Below are positions 1 through 5,755 of a stretch of 5,755 nucleotides of DNA, in pieces (position 1 is the first letter of the stretch; each line of letters starts with the position of its first letter). The position numbers were made by a program, and so were the translations under genes. The notes under the pieces were generated by a model. That model saw only the letters and a list, made by a program, of their open reading frames with translations. It did no database searches and was not told where the DNA came from. The stretch is from GCA-002731945 sp913047775 (lineage in GTDB: Bacteria; Pseudomonadota; Alphaproteobacteria; MED-G09), in the NCBI GenBank assembly GCA_913047775.1, contig CAJWUE010000084.1, forward strand, positions 1 through 5,755, read 5' to 3'.

Positions 1-1752
1 TGCGGCTCTTGCCTCAATATATGATGGTCGACTGATACCCGAAGACAAGGAAAGACGTAGCTTTTGTTCTTCATTAAGATCATAATTCACATGAAGGCTA
101 GGCAGTATATTTGTGTAGCTACTTTTCACTGCTAAGGGTTCTGAGACTGTTCCCACTAATTTATTACCTATAGTTTCATATTCTGTATCCTCAATGCGAA
201 GTCCCGCGTTGATACTACCCCATTCCATGTCAAAGGTTTGCATGATATAAGCTGAAAATAAAGTCTCCTCAATACTGATTGTTTCTTCCTCAGGGAAATC
301 AGAACGGGTAGCACCAGAAGCTTCTATACATGCTCGCAATGCCGGGTTGTCGGTGTAGTAACCTCCGACACTATTATCCATATCTGTATGCCAAAGACCC
401 TGTGCATAATCATTAACCACGCATTCTGTAGGATATGGATCATCAATTATTGTAGCAAGAGTTGCCCCACCACCAGTAGCCTCTCGGTCATCATACTTAA
501 TTCCAAACTTCAATTGGCCCCTGCTATTCTCACGGCTGAGATCAACCTTGATTTGATTAGTTTCGGTATAGAGCCCGCCAACTGCATCCACTAACAATTG
601 TACAGGATAGCCGACATCAGCAAAGGTCCCATCAAAATTAACAATTGGTGCCTGTGGATCCGAAATGTCATAAGAGAGATTTTTAAGTTGACCACCGCCA
701 ATCAAATAGGGCAACGGTAGAAAAGTATCGAATGTTGTGTCGATTTTGCTGATACTTGCTTCAAGATCCCATTCGCCGACAGGAATGTCTAGCCCTAAGG
801 TATTCACTTCGGTTTTGTTAGTGTATGTTCCGTATTCAAGGAGTCGTCTTGAACTGCCCGTGAACCCGGAACCAGTTTGTGGAGTGCCACCACTAATATA
901 GACACGAAAATCGTTTCGTTGTTCTTTGTCTAAAAACTGCGTATTTAAAGAAGTGAAATGGACTCTGCCCCCGTTTTCGAGATACATTTCAATCGTTCCG
1001 CCGAAGGCTTCATCTTCTCTTTCAAGCTTATAATTTCTATAATCGATTCTGCTTGGAATTAAAGCTCCATCAGCTCCAGCATAAGTAGGTTCACGATTAT
1101 CGGTGATCTGTTCACGCATATTATGTGAACCATAAACCACAACACCAAAACTATCGTTGGAATAAGAAACCCTTAGATTTTCTTTTTCAATGTCACCACT
1201 GCCCAAATCCTGTTCTCCCATACCTAACTCAAATGAGACAGACAAACCGTCTATCTCCGATGGTTTAAATGTTTTAACATTAATATATCCAGAGATGGAT
1301 TCTCCAGGCATATCAGCAGTTATGGCTTTATTAGCAACCACTTGAGAGGTGATAACGGCTGGGTAGGCATCAAATCTAGGAATTCTTCCATTTTCTACGC
1401 CAGGGATACTGATTCCGTTAAATGCTGTTGTCGTGTAGCGTTTAGGTGTTCCACGAAAACTTACATAACGTGCTTGTCCTTGGTCCCTTTCGATTGAAAT
1501 ACCGGGAAGCCGACCAAGCGCATCAGCCAGATTCTGATCCGGAAACCGCCCTATGGCGTCTGCTGATATAATATCAGCGACGTTAGGAGCAGTACGTTTT
1601 GCTTCGATGGCAGCCTGCTGACTTTCTTTGATAGCCTTACCAATCACTATAACTTCTTCAATATCATTTTCTTGAGCTGTCAGTGTTTCAACGAAAAGAA
1701 ATGGTAGAGCTAGAAGAACAATATAAGTGAATGTATTTTTAAAAAATTTCAT
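1..1752 (-). CDS. TonB-dependent outer-membrane receptor, N-terminal 584 residues (partial)
   Basis: This is an outer-membrane active transporter that would import a ligand using energy from TonB-ExbB-ExbD. Translating the minus strand from the ATG at 1752 gives 584 codons with no stop, and the frame is still open at base 1. Residues 1-27 form a signal peptide (lysines at 2 and 5, a hydrophobic core, then LTAQ). A TonB box, EEVIVIG, lies at residues 32-38. The plug domain runs from about 53 to 161 and includes GRFPDQNLADALGRLPGI (68-85), VSFRGT (97-102) and an N112-G113 loop. The rest is beta-barrel. C444 and C475 probably pair in an extracellular loop. The open end carries SSGISRPSYIEARAA, typical of the late-barrel R-P-Y/S-x-E motif of the large proteobacterial (Xanthomonas/Caulobacter-type) subfamily. 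Such receptors are usually 800-1000 residues, so a substantial C-terminal part is missing. The ligand cannot be read from the sequence. The start is fixed by a G-rich Shine-Dalgarno site. The gene is divergent from the operon beginning at 1991. Confidence 0.95.
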   Translation of the reverse strand, partial: MKFFKNTFTYIVLLALPFLFVETLTAQENDIEEVIVIGKAIKESQQAAIEAKRTAPNVADIISADAIGRFPDQNLADALGRLPGISIERDQGQARYVSFRGTPKRYTTTAFNGISIPGVENGRIPRFDAYPAVITSQVVANKAITADMPGESISGYINVKTFKPSEIDGLSVSFELGMGEQDLGSGDIEKENLRVSYSNDSFGVVVYGSHNMREQITDNREPTYAGADGALIPSRIDYRNYKLEREDEAFGGTIEMYLENGGRVHFTSLNTQFLDKEQRNDFRVYISGGTPQTGSGFTGSSRRLLEYGTYTNKTEVNTLGLDIPVGEWDLEASISKIDTTFDTFLPLPYLIGGGQLKNLSYDISDPQAPIVNFDGTFADVGYPVQLLVDAVGGLYTETNQIKVDLSRENSRGQLKFGIKYDDREATGGGATLATIIDDPYPTECVVNDYAQGLWHTDMDNSVGGYYTDNPALRACIEASGATRSDFPEEETISIEETLFSAYIMQTFDMEWGSINAGLRIEDTEYETIGNKLVGTVSEPLAVKSSYTNILPSLHVNYDLNEEQKLRLSLSSGISRPSYIEARAA

Positions 1753-1756
1753 GATT

Positions 1757-1762
1757 TCCCCC
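1757..1762 (-). promoter_or_regulatory. Shine-Dalgarno site of the TonB-dependent receptor
   Basis: On the minus strand the start codon is preceded by GGGGGA and then four bases before the ATG. It resembles the G-run site before the divergent gene at 1991 and supports the chosen receptor start directly before its signal peptide. Confidence 0.7.
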
Positions 1763-1810
1763 AGTTAGAAATTTAAATAAATAATCTTTCTAAACTTTTA
1801 TGTATCAAAA

Positions 1811-1839
1811 ATTTAACAATTAAGTAACTGTTCTGTCAA
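1811..1839 (-). promoter_or_regulatory. sigma-70-type promoter for the TonB-dependent receptor
   Basis: Read on the minus strand, a perfect -35 box TTGACA (1839-1834) is followed by a 17-base spacer and TTAAAT (1816-1811), which matches 4 of 6 bases of the -10 consensus. Transcription would start near 1804 and leave a leader of about 50 bases before the receptor ATG. A perfect -35 with an ideal spacer in the intergenic region makes this the best promoter call in the window. The weak -10 may mean that an activator is needed. It was not tested experimentally. Confidence 0.6.
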
Positions 1840-1863
1840 CTTTATACGGACGGTTGTAAAGTT
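1838..1863. promoter_or_regulatory. dyad-symmetric candidate operator next to the receptor -35 box
   Basis: AACTTTA (1838-1844) and TAAAGTT (1857-1863) are perfect 7-base inverted repeats separated by 12 bases. The left arm overlaps two bases of the TTGACA -35 box of the receptor promoter. Centre-to-centre arm spacing is 19 bases, about two helical turns, which suits a dimeric regulator. From this position a bound protein could repress or activate the receptor promoter and perhaps also affect the divergent operon. The regulator is unknown and no regulator gene is in the window. Confidence 0.4.
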
Positions 1864-1934
1864 ATTCTCTAATCGCTTTTTTTGTTTTTCTTTATGTAAA
1901 AAGTTTATTAATGATTTATGTGGAATAAAGTCTA

Positions 1935-1976
1935 ATAATCTAAACATTATCCTTATGTTTATGTTATTTAGATAAT
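1935..1976. repeat. imperfect inverted repeat upstream of the operon
   Basis: ATAATCTAAA (1935-1944) pairs with TTTAGATAAT (1967-1976) at 9 of 10 positions across a 22-base spacer, ending three bases before the Shine-Dalgarno site of the 1991 gene. It could be a paired binding site or, if transcribed, a weak AT-only leader stem. The only promoter-like hexamers for the operon are in this area: TCTAAT at 1931-1936, AATAAT at 1934-1939 and GATAAT at 1971-1976. None has a convincing -35 partner, and the last would start transcription almost at the ATG. The surrounding DNA is very AT-rich, so chance similarity is possible. Confidence 0.3.
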
Positions 1977-1978
1977 AC

Positions 1979-1984
1979 AGGGGG
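1979..1984 (+). promoter_or_regulatory. Shine-Dalgarno site of the PhnD-like gene
   Basis: AGGGGG lies six bases before the ATG at 1991. It is strong, well spaced and fixes the start immediately before the signal peptide. The downstream genes have much weaker sites, so this is probably the main ribosome entry point of the operon. Confidence 0.7.
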
Positions 1985-1990
1985 TTGTAG

Positions 1991-2923
1991 ATGTTTTTTC
2001 GTTTATTTATTTTTTTATCTCTTTTGGTTGGATTACAATTATTGAGTTCTAATCTAGTTCTCGCCGATTGGCGTGATGAGGTAAAAGAATTAAAAATTGG
2101 ACTTTCTGGTGGAGAAAATGAGGCTGACAGGTTAAAAAATTATGAATGTTGGAGAGTATATCTCGAAGAGAAATTAGATATTCCTGTTAAATTTTATCCT
2201 GCGTCAGATGTTGCAGGAATAATTCATGGTTTATTGGGAAAAACCCTAGATTATGCGAGCGTTGGTCCTTCAGGATATGCGGCCATGTATATTGATGATC
2301 CTAATGCAGTTGAGCCTGTACTTACAGTACGAGAATCTGATGGTTCGATAGGATATAAATCTGCAATGTATGTTAGAAAGGATTCTAACATTTATTCTCT
2401 TGAAGATATGCGTGGGAGATCGATGGCTTGGTCTGATCCCAATACAACATCTGGATATCTAGTTCCCTCATATGAATTGCATCAACGAGGACTTAACCCT
2501 TCAAAATTTTTTAGTCGGACTGGTTTTGCTGGAGGACATGAACAAGCAGTAATTGCAGTTCTAAACGGACAATATGATGCAGGAGCTACTTGGGTTTCAG
2601 GTCAGGGACCGGTTGAAGAGGGATATACTAGGGGAGTGCTCAGAAATATGATTAAAAAGGGTTTGCTCGATATGAACAAGCTGCGAGTTATTTGGTTATC
2701 TGGATTTATCATGAATGGACCGCATGTAGTTAGGAAGGACTTACCTGAAGATTTCAAAAAAGAACTAACCAATCATAACTTTGATTTATCGGTGAGAGAT
2801 AGGCAGTGTTTTGAAGAAATTACTATGGGTGAAAGCCAGGGCTTCATAAAAGTGAAGCATGAGAATTATGAAAATGTAGTTGAAGTACGTAGAATGATAA
2901 GAAGCCTCAGACGCAATAGATAA
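1991..2923 (+). CDS. PhnD-like periplasmic substrate-binding protein
   Basis: This is a periplasmic solute receptor of the phosphate/phosphite/phosphonate-binding (PhnD-like, type 2 periplasmic binding protein) family, 310 residues, the usual length. Residues 1-25 are a signal peptide ending VLA before D26; there is no lipobox cysteine, so a soluble periplasmic protein is expected. The mature protein opens with the first beta strand LKIGLSGGE (34-42). It has the hinge-region ASVGPSGYAAMY (89-100), the loop DPNTTSGYLVPSY (149-161), which matches the DPNSTSGY anion-binding signature of the family, then H183, and NGQYDAGATW (192-201). The family normally feeds an ABC importer, but no permease or ATPase gene is beside it. 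It may work with a distant transporter or act as a sensor or binding protein. The ligand could be phosphonate, phosphite or another small anion; the wider family also contains members of unknown specificity. First gene of a tight four-gene operon; its TAA is followed directly by the next gene's GTG in the same frame. Confidence 0.9.
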   Translation: MFFRLFIFLSLLVGLQLLSSNLVLADWRDEVKELKIGLSGGENEADRLKNYECWRVYLEEKLDIPVKFYPASDVAGIIHGLLGKTLDYASVGPSGYAAMYIDDPNAVEPVLTVRESDGSIGYKSAMYVRKDSNIYSLEDMRGRSMAWSDPNTTSGYLVPSYELHQRGLNPSKFFSRTGFAGGHEQAVIAVLNGQYDAGATWVSGQGPVEEGYTRGVLRNMIKKGLLDMNKLRVIWLSGFIMNGPHVVRKDLPEDFKKELTNHNFDLSVRDRQCFEEITMGESQGFIKVKHENYENVVEVRRMIRSLRRNR

Positions 2924-3529
2924 GTGCCGAAAGAAAATACATATGATGATCACATCTTGGACTTAAACAAAGGTCTGGATTTTGCTCTTGGAAGGTTGGA
3001 AAAAGCCGCAAAGAGTAGAAATGATGATTTGCACTTGCTTGTTTTATCAACGATTGATTCTCGATTCAATCCCCAAGCACGAACGGTTGTTATAAGAGAG
3101 TTCGACAAAGACAACTTATCTCTTCGATTCCATACAGACAGCAGATCAACCAAATTATTTGAGATTTCATCAAATAAGAAAATTTCATTATTAGGATATG
3201 ATAGTAAAAATAAATTGCAGATAAGAATTAATGGGGAAGCTGAAATTATAAAGATAGATAAGATTTTAAAAGAAATATGGGAAAAAATGCATCCCATGAG
3301 CAGGGAGTGTTACAGGGTTACAGAGGCACCGGGAAAGGAAGTCACTACAATTGATGAGGTTATTTTTGAAGAGGAAGGTAAGGACGGAAATAATGGATTC
3401 AAGAATTTTTCAGTAGTGAATTGCCACATTACTTCATTGGAAACTCTATACCTTCACTCAGCAGGACATATTCGTTGTTTGTACGAAAATAATAACAACG
3501 AATTGATTGGCAAATGGATTGTTCCGTAA
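2924..3529 (+). CDS. pyridoxamine 5'-phosphate oxidase-fold flavoprotein
   Basis: A 201-residue predicted cytoplasmic protein of the FMN-binding split-barrel family, the general PNPOx-like group rather than demonstrated PdxH. The core reads NPQARTVVIREFD (49-61), then LRFHTDSRSTKL (67-78), LQIRINGEAEI (98-108), and WEKMHPMSRECYR (119-131). The C-terminal part has FKNFSVVNCHI (159-169), LYLHSAGHIRCLY (175-187) and a closing KWIVP (197-201). R53, S73, R74 and K77 fall where family members contact FMN phosphate. Members oxidise pyridoxine or pyridoxamine phosphate or use flavin for other redox reactions, so the substrate is unassigned. There is no signal peptide. The start is GTG, the first codon after the upstream TAA, and no ATG or better-placed start exists in frame; TTG at 2957 would remove residues before the fold. 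No clear Shine-Dalgarno site precedes it, so translation probably relies on coupling to the upstream gene. Confidence 0.85.
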   Translation: MPKENTYDDHILDLNKGLDFALGRLEKAAKSRNDDLHLLVLSTIDSRFNPQARTVVIREFDKDNLSLRFHTDSRSTKLFEISSNKKISLLGYDSKNKLQIRINGEAEIIKIDKILKEIWEKMHPMSRECYRVTEAPGKEVTTIDEVIFEEEGKDGNNGFKNFSVVNCHITSLETLYLHSAGHIRCLYENNNNELIGKWIVP

Positions 3530-3538
3530 GGTAGCGTA

Positions 3539-5428
3539 ATGACACTGAATTCGTCCTCATCAAATGATGTTATAATCGCCACTAGTAACAAGACTTACCG
3601 GGGTCTGGGAGGTGACGATACTTACATAATTACGAAATTCGTACAGAACAATGCAAAAATAAATATTGTAGACACTGAGGGTCAAAATACCATTCAACTT
3701 GTTGAGGGATTAACGATTTTCTCTACGACATTTGCTTCCAACGCCGTGTCATTAGAATTAACTAATGGAGCAGTGATAACAATTAATGGTACTGACAATT
3801 TTTCTTTTGATCTTGGTGGTAATATAACCAAAGCAACTATTGCAATGTCAGTAGACTTCCCATCATTTGCTGATTCTTTTGGTGTTTTAAATCTTCCAGA
3901 AAAAGGCATCTTACAAGGTAAAAGCGGTATAGAAGTATCTTCTCAGAATCTAATAGAAGCATCATCAGACAACTTTTCATGGAAGCTTAATTCACCCGAA
4001 TCATCTGGCTTTCGTTCAGAAGATGTTAACGCATTAATGAACTATTTAAAGACTCCGAGTTTGTCTACGCAGGCGGCTATTTTAATCAAGGGTAACAACA
4101 TTATTGCAGAATATTATTCTGACGGTTTTGATAACAAAAGCATGGCGACCAGCTGGTCGGTGGCGAAAAGTTTTGCATCCACTGTTGTTGGTGTAGCTAA
4201 CGATGAGGGTTATATTTTGTCGGTTAATGATCCTATTACAAATTATATACCACAATGGGAAAATACCGAAAAAGATACCATCTCTTTGAAACAACTTCTG
4301 GGTATGCGATCTGGAATGGTCGATTCCGTGGTTTCAGTTTATTACAGCTCTGACATGGTATCCCAATCTTTGGGAAGAAGTATAACAAATGAACCCGGTA
4401 GCGTATTTAGTTACTCTAATGAAGACTCTATGTTGCTAGGACATATTGTGGAGAATGCTACTGGAATGAAATTCCAGGACTATGCTGACAGTCGTTTATT
4501 TGATCCTTTGGGTATTAACCAAACCTGGTGGACAGACCAGGCGGGTAATACTTTGACATATGCCGGTCTCGACATGACCCCTCGTGAATTTGCTCGTTTT
4601 GGACTTATGGTTGCGCAAGAAGGAAGATGGCAAGGTCAGCAAATAGTTTCTTCATCTTGGTTGGATATGGCAACTCAAACTTATGACGATATAGCTAATT
4701 ATGGATTTCAATGGTGGACGAGCAATACTTATCCTTTTTTTCAGGCTCTCGGACTTGATGGTCAATATATTTATGTTTGGCCAGATGCCGACATAGTTTT
4801 GGTTCGGTTTACGTTTTACGAACATATTGGTGAGGGGTCAACTGTACGTGTAGTTCGAGGTGATGATAATGACATTTCCTATCATTCAACTACCAGTGGA
4901 AATGCTAATGGAAGTATATTAGCATCATTGTTTAATGATGCGGGAAAAGAAACACAAAACGAAGAAAAGGACTCGCATGAAATCATAGTTCCTACCGGTA
5001 AATCTACTTACAGAGGTTTAGAGGGAAATGATACCTATATCATTTCAAAAGCTATAAACTCAAATGCAGTCATTAATATTGTTGATACAGAGGGTGAAAA
5101 CACCGTTCAACTAGTTGACGGATTAACAATTTCTTCATCAAAATTTGCTTCGAATGCAGTTTCATTAAGTTTATCAAATGGCGCTTCGATTACAATAAGT
5201 GGAGCCGACAAATTCTCATTTGATATAGGGGGAAATGCCACAACCGCTATTGAGGTTATAGAAAAAGATTTTTTATCCTTTGCTAAGATGTTTGGCGTGG
5301 AAGATCTTCCAGAAAGCGGAACCTTGAGCGGGAGCACAAATCAGACAGTATTAGAAAGAAACCTTACAGATTCACCTGTCTCTTTTGCAGAATTTGATAT
5401 AGTTATAGTCTCTTCAGACTTTGGATAA
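3539..5428 (+). CDS. serine hydrolase (class C beta-lactamase/NylB-like fold) flanked by two RTX-like modules
   Basis: A 629-residue probable secreted hydrolase. The catalytic domain spans about residues 152-465. It has the nucleophile motif S207-V-A-K210 (SxxK), the second motif Y292-S-N294 and, near the usual third motif, GLDGQYIYVWP (405-415) in place of KTG. WWTDQAG (330-336), MTPREFARFGLM (346-357) and YGFQWW (388-393) recall 6-aminohexanoate-dimer hydrolases and EstB-type esterases, so it may be an esterase or amidase rather than an antibiotic-inactivating enzyme. It is bracketed by homologous modules at 19-127 and 490-598, each opening with one RTX-like nonapeptide (GLGGDDTYII, GLEGNDTYII) followed by beta-rich sequence. 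There is no N-terminal signal peptide. The C-terminus, SFAEFDIVIVSSDFG, is the acidic-hydrophobic kind used by type I secretion, so export by that route is inferred. Ordinary family members are about 400 residues with a Sec signal. AAGG in the upstream gene's stop region (3528-3531) is the likely ribosome site; the gap is nine bases. Confidence 0.88.
   Translation: MTLNSSSSNDVIIATSNKTYRGLGGDDTYIITKFVQNNAKINIVDTEGQNTIQLVEGLTIFSTTFASNAVSLELTNGAVITINGTDNFSFDLGGNITKATIAMSVDFPSFADSFGVLNLPEKGILQGKSGIEVSSQNLIEASSDNFSWKLNSPESSGFRSEDVNALMNYLKTPSLSTQAAILIKGNNIIAEYYSDGFDNKSMATSWSVAKSFASTVVGVANDEGYILSVNDPITNYIPQWENTEKDTISLKQLLGMRSGMVDSVVSVYYSSDMVSQSLGRSITNEPGSVFSYSNEDSMLLGHIVENATGMKFQDYADSRLFDPLGINQTWWTDQAGNTLTYAGLDMTPREFARFGLMVAQEGRWQGQQIVSSSWLDMATQTYDDIANYGFQWWTSNTYPFFQALGLDGQYIYVWPDADIVLVRFTFYEHIGEGSTVRVVRGDDNDISYHSTTSGNANGSILASLFNDAGKETQNEEKDSHEIIVPTGKSTYRGLEGNDTYIISKAINSNAVINIVDTEGENTVQLVDGLTISSSKFASNAVSLSLSNGASITISGADKFSFDIGGNATTAIEVIEKDFLSFAKMFGVEDLPESGTLSGSTNQTVLERNLTDSPVSFAEFDIVIVSSDFG
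3593..3919 (+). repeat. RTX-like module, N-terminal copy, inside the serine hydrolase gene
   Basis: Encodes residues 19-127 of the hydrolase. It begins TYRGLGGDDTYII, continues with INIVDTEGQNTIQLVEGLTI and ends in SFADSFGVLNLPEKGILQG. It aligns without gaps to residues 490-598, with about two thirds of positions identical by eye (roughly 72 of 109). DNA similarity is visible but well diverged, so the duplication is not recent. One degenerate calcium-binding nonapeptide per copy suggests a structural or secretion role rather than a full RTX beta-roll. Confidence 0.85.
5006..5332 (+). repeat. RTX-like module, C-terminal copy, inside the serine hydrolase gene
   Basis: Encodes residues 490-598 of the hydrolase, from TYRGLEGNDTYII through NIVDTEGENTVQLVDGLTI to SFAKMFGVEDLPESGTLSG. 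It is the counterpart of the copy at 3593-3919. Only this copy is followed by the terminal 31 residues with the presumed type I secretion signal. Conserved blocks shared by both copies include FASNAVSL, the DxFSFD(L/I)GGN segment and the FGV-x-x-LPE-x-G motif. Confidence 0.85.
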
Positions 5429-5432
5429 CCAG

Positions 5433-5755
5433 ATGATAGATATTAACGAATATTCAGAAAAGATGAGGAATGCACCTCTTTTTCAGGGCATGGGCTTTCA
5501 AAGAGTTATTAGCTTAGAAGAGGAAGGAACAGCAAAATTTGAATTTAAGGCGGAAGAACGTCATTGCCATTCGGGAAATATTGTACAAGGCGGTTACGTG
5601 ACCGGGTGGATTGATACAACTATGGCGCATGCGGCAATGGCTAAAACTAATTTTGGTTCTAATCCCTTAACACTGGAGTTGAAAGTTAGTTTTTTAAGAT
5701 CCGCTCACCCTGGTATTTTGACAACATCGGCTTCAGTTATTAAGCTTGGGAAAAC
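5433..5755 (+). CDS. PaaI-family hotdog thioesterase, N-terminal part (partial)
   Basis: The first 107 codons of a hotdog-fold (4HBT/PaaI-type) acyl-CoA thioesterase; the frame is open at the right edge. Whole proteins of this family are about 130-150 residues, so roughly a quarter is missing. Residues 15-22 (PLFQGMGF) lead into the first strand. HSGNIVQGGYVTGWIDTTMAHA (46-67) is the active-site helix region, with G53-G54 and D61 aligned to the HGG...D motif of PaaI; the usual histidine is Q52 here, a variant I also associate with uncharacterised IVQGG members. LTLELKVSFLRSAHPG (79-94) is the conserved following strand pair. There is no signal peptide, so it should hydrolyse CoA thioesters in the cytoplasm. 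The acyl group is unknown. The ATG lies four bases after the hydrolase stop, with GGA at 5423-5425 overlapping the end of that gene as its probable ribosome site, so translational coupling is likely. Confidence 0.88.
   Translation, partial: MIDINEYSEKMRNAPLFQGMGFQRVISLEEEGTAKFEFKAEERHCHSGNIVQGGYVTGWIDTTMAHAAMAKTNFGSNPLTLELKVSFLRSAHPGILTTSASVIKLGK

Noticed and set aside
388..594. Short plus-strand open frame
   Set aside because: It lies antisense within the TonB-dependent receptor, whose frame is continuous and matches the family throughout.
1875..1895. T-rich run resembling a terminator tail
   Set aside because: There is no GC-rich stem before it, and it lies between two divergent gene starts where no terminator is needed.
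1933..1951. Possible Fur box in the divergent control region
   Set aside because: The right half (CATTATC) is perfect, but only 12 of 19 positions match the consensus and the left half fails. In DNA this AT-rich such a match is expected by chance.
2950..3297. 115-codon minus-strand open frame with hydrophobic stretches
   Set aside because: It is antisense to the flavoprotein gene, and its hydrophobicity follows from the complement of lysine- and asparagine-rich codons.
3694..3909. Open frame on the minus strand, with a look-alike at 5107-5337 (both ending in VNPSTS)
   Set aside because: They resemble each other only because they are antisense to the two copies of the duplicated RTX-like module. 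They lack independent ribosome sites and the plus-strand protein is clearly real.
4082..4294. 70-codon minus-strand open frame
   Set aside because: It is antisense to the catalytic domain of the serine hydrolase, covering the SxxK motif, with no family resemblance of its own.
3593..5332. Two long similar segments considered as mobile-element ends
   Set aside because: They are direct, in-frame copies of a protein module within one continuous gene, with no terminal inverted repeats, target duplications or transposase.

Overview
The window looks like chromosomal DNA from an AT-rich Gram-negative bacterium, most likely a marine gammaproteobacterium. The supports are an outer-membrane TonB-dependent receptor with a signal peptide, strong G-rich Shine-Dalgarno sites, a periplasmic binding protein, and RTX-like secretion modules of a type common in marine gammaproteobacteria. 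The lineage is an inference; there is no rRNA or marker gene.

Layout. Positions 1-1752 (minus strand) hold the N-terminal 584 residues of a TonB-dependent receptor, whose C-terminus runs off the left edge. Positions 1753-1990 are a 238-base AT-rich divergent control region. It contains a good sigma-70-type promoter for the receptor, a perfect 7+7 dyad touching its -35 box, and a second inverted repeat just before the plus-strand operon. From 1991 onward four plus-strand genes are packed with gaps of 0, 9 and 4 bases: a PhnD-like periplasmic substrate-binding protein (1991-2923), a pyridoxamine 5'-phosphate oxidase-fold flavoprotein (2924-3529), a serine hydrolase of the class C beta-lactamase/NylB-like fold flanked by two copies of an RTX-like module (3539-5428), and a PaaI-type hotdog thioesterase cut by the right edge (5433-5755).

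How they may work together (inference). The spacing points to one transcript. A secreted or surface hydrolase could cleave an ester or amide outside the cell, the divergent TonB receptor could import a product across the outer membrane, and the binding protein could capture it in the periplasm. The flavoprotein and thioesterase would act in the cytoplasm. No permease, ATPase, TonB-ExbBD or type I exporter lies in the window, so the path is incomplete and the substrate is unknown. I do not recognise this gene combination as a named system. The most unusual single item is the RTX module-hydrolase-RTX module protein.
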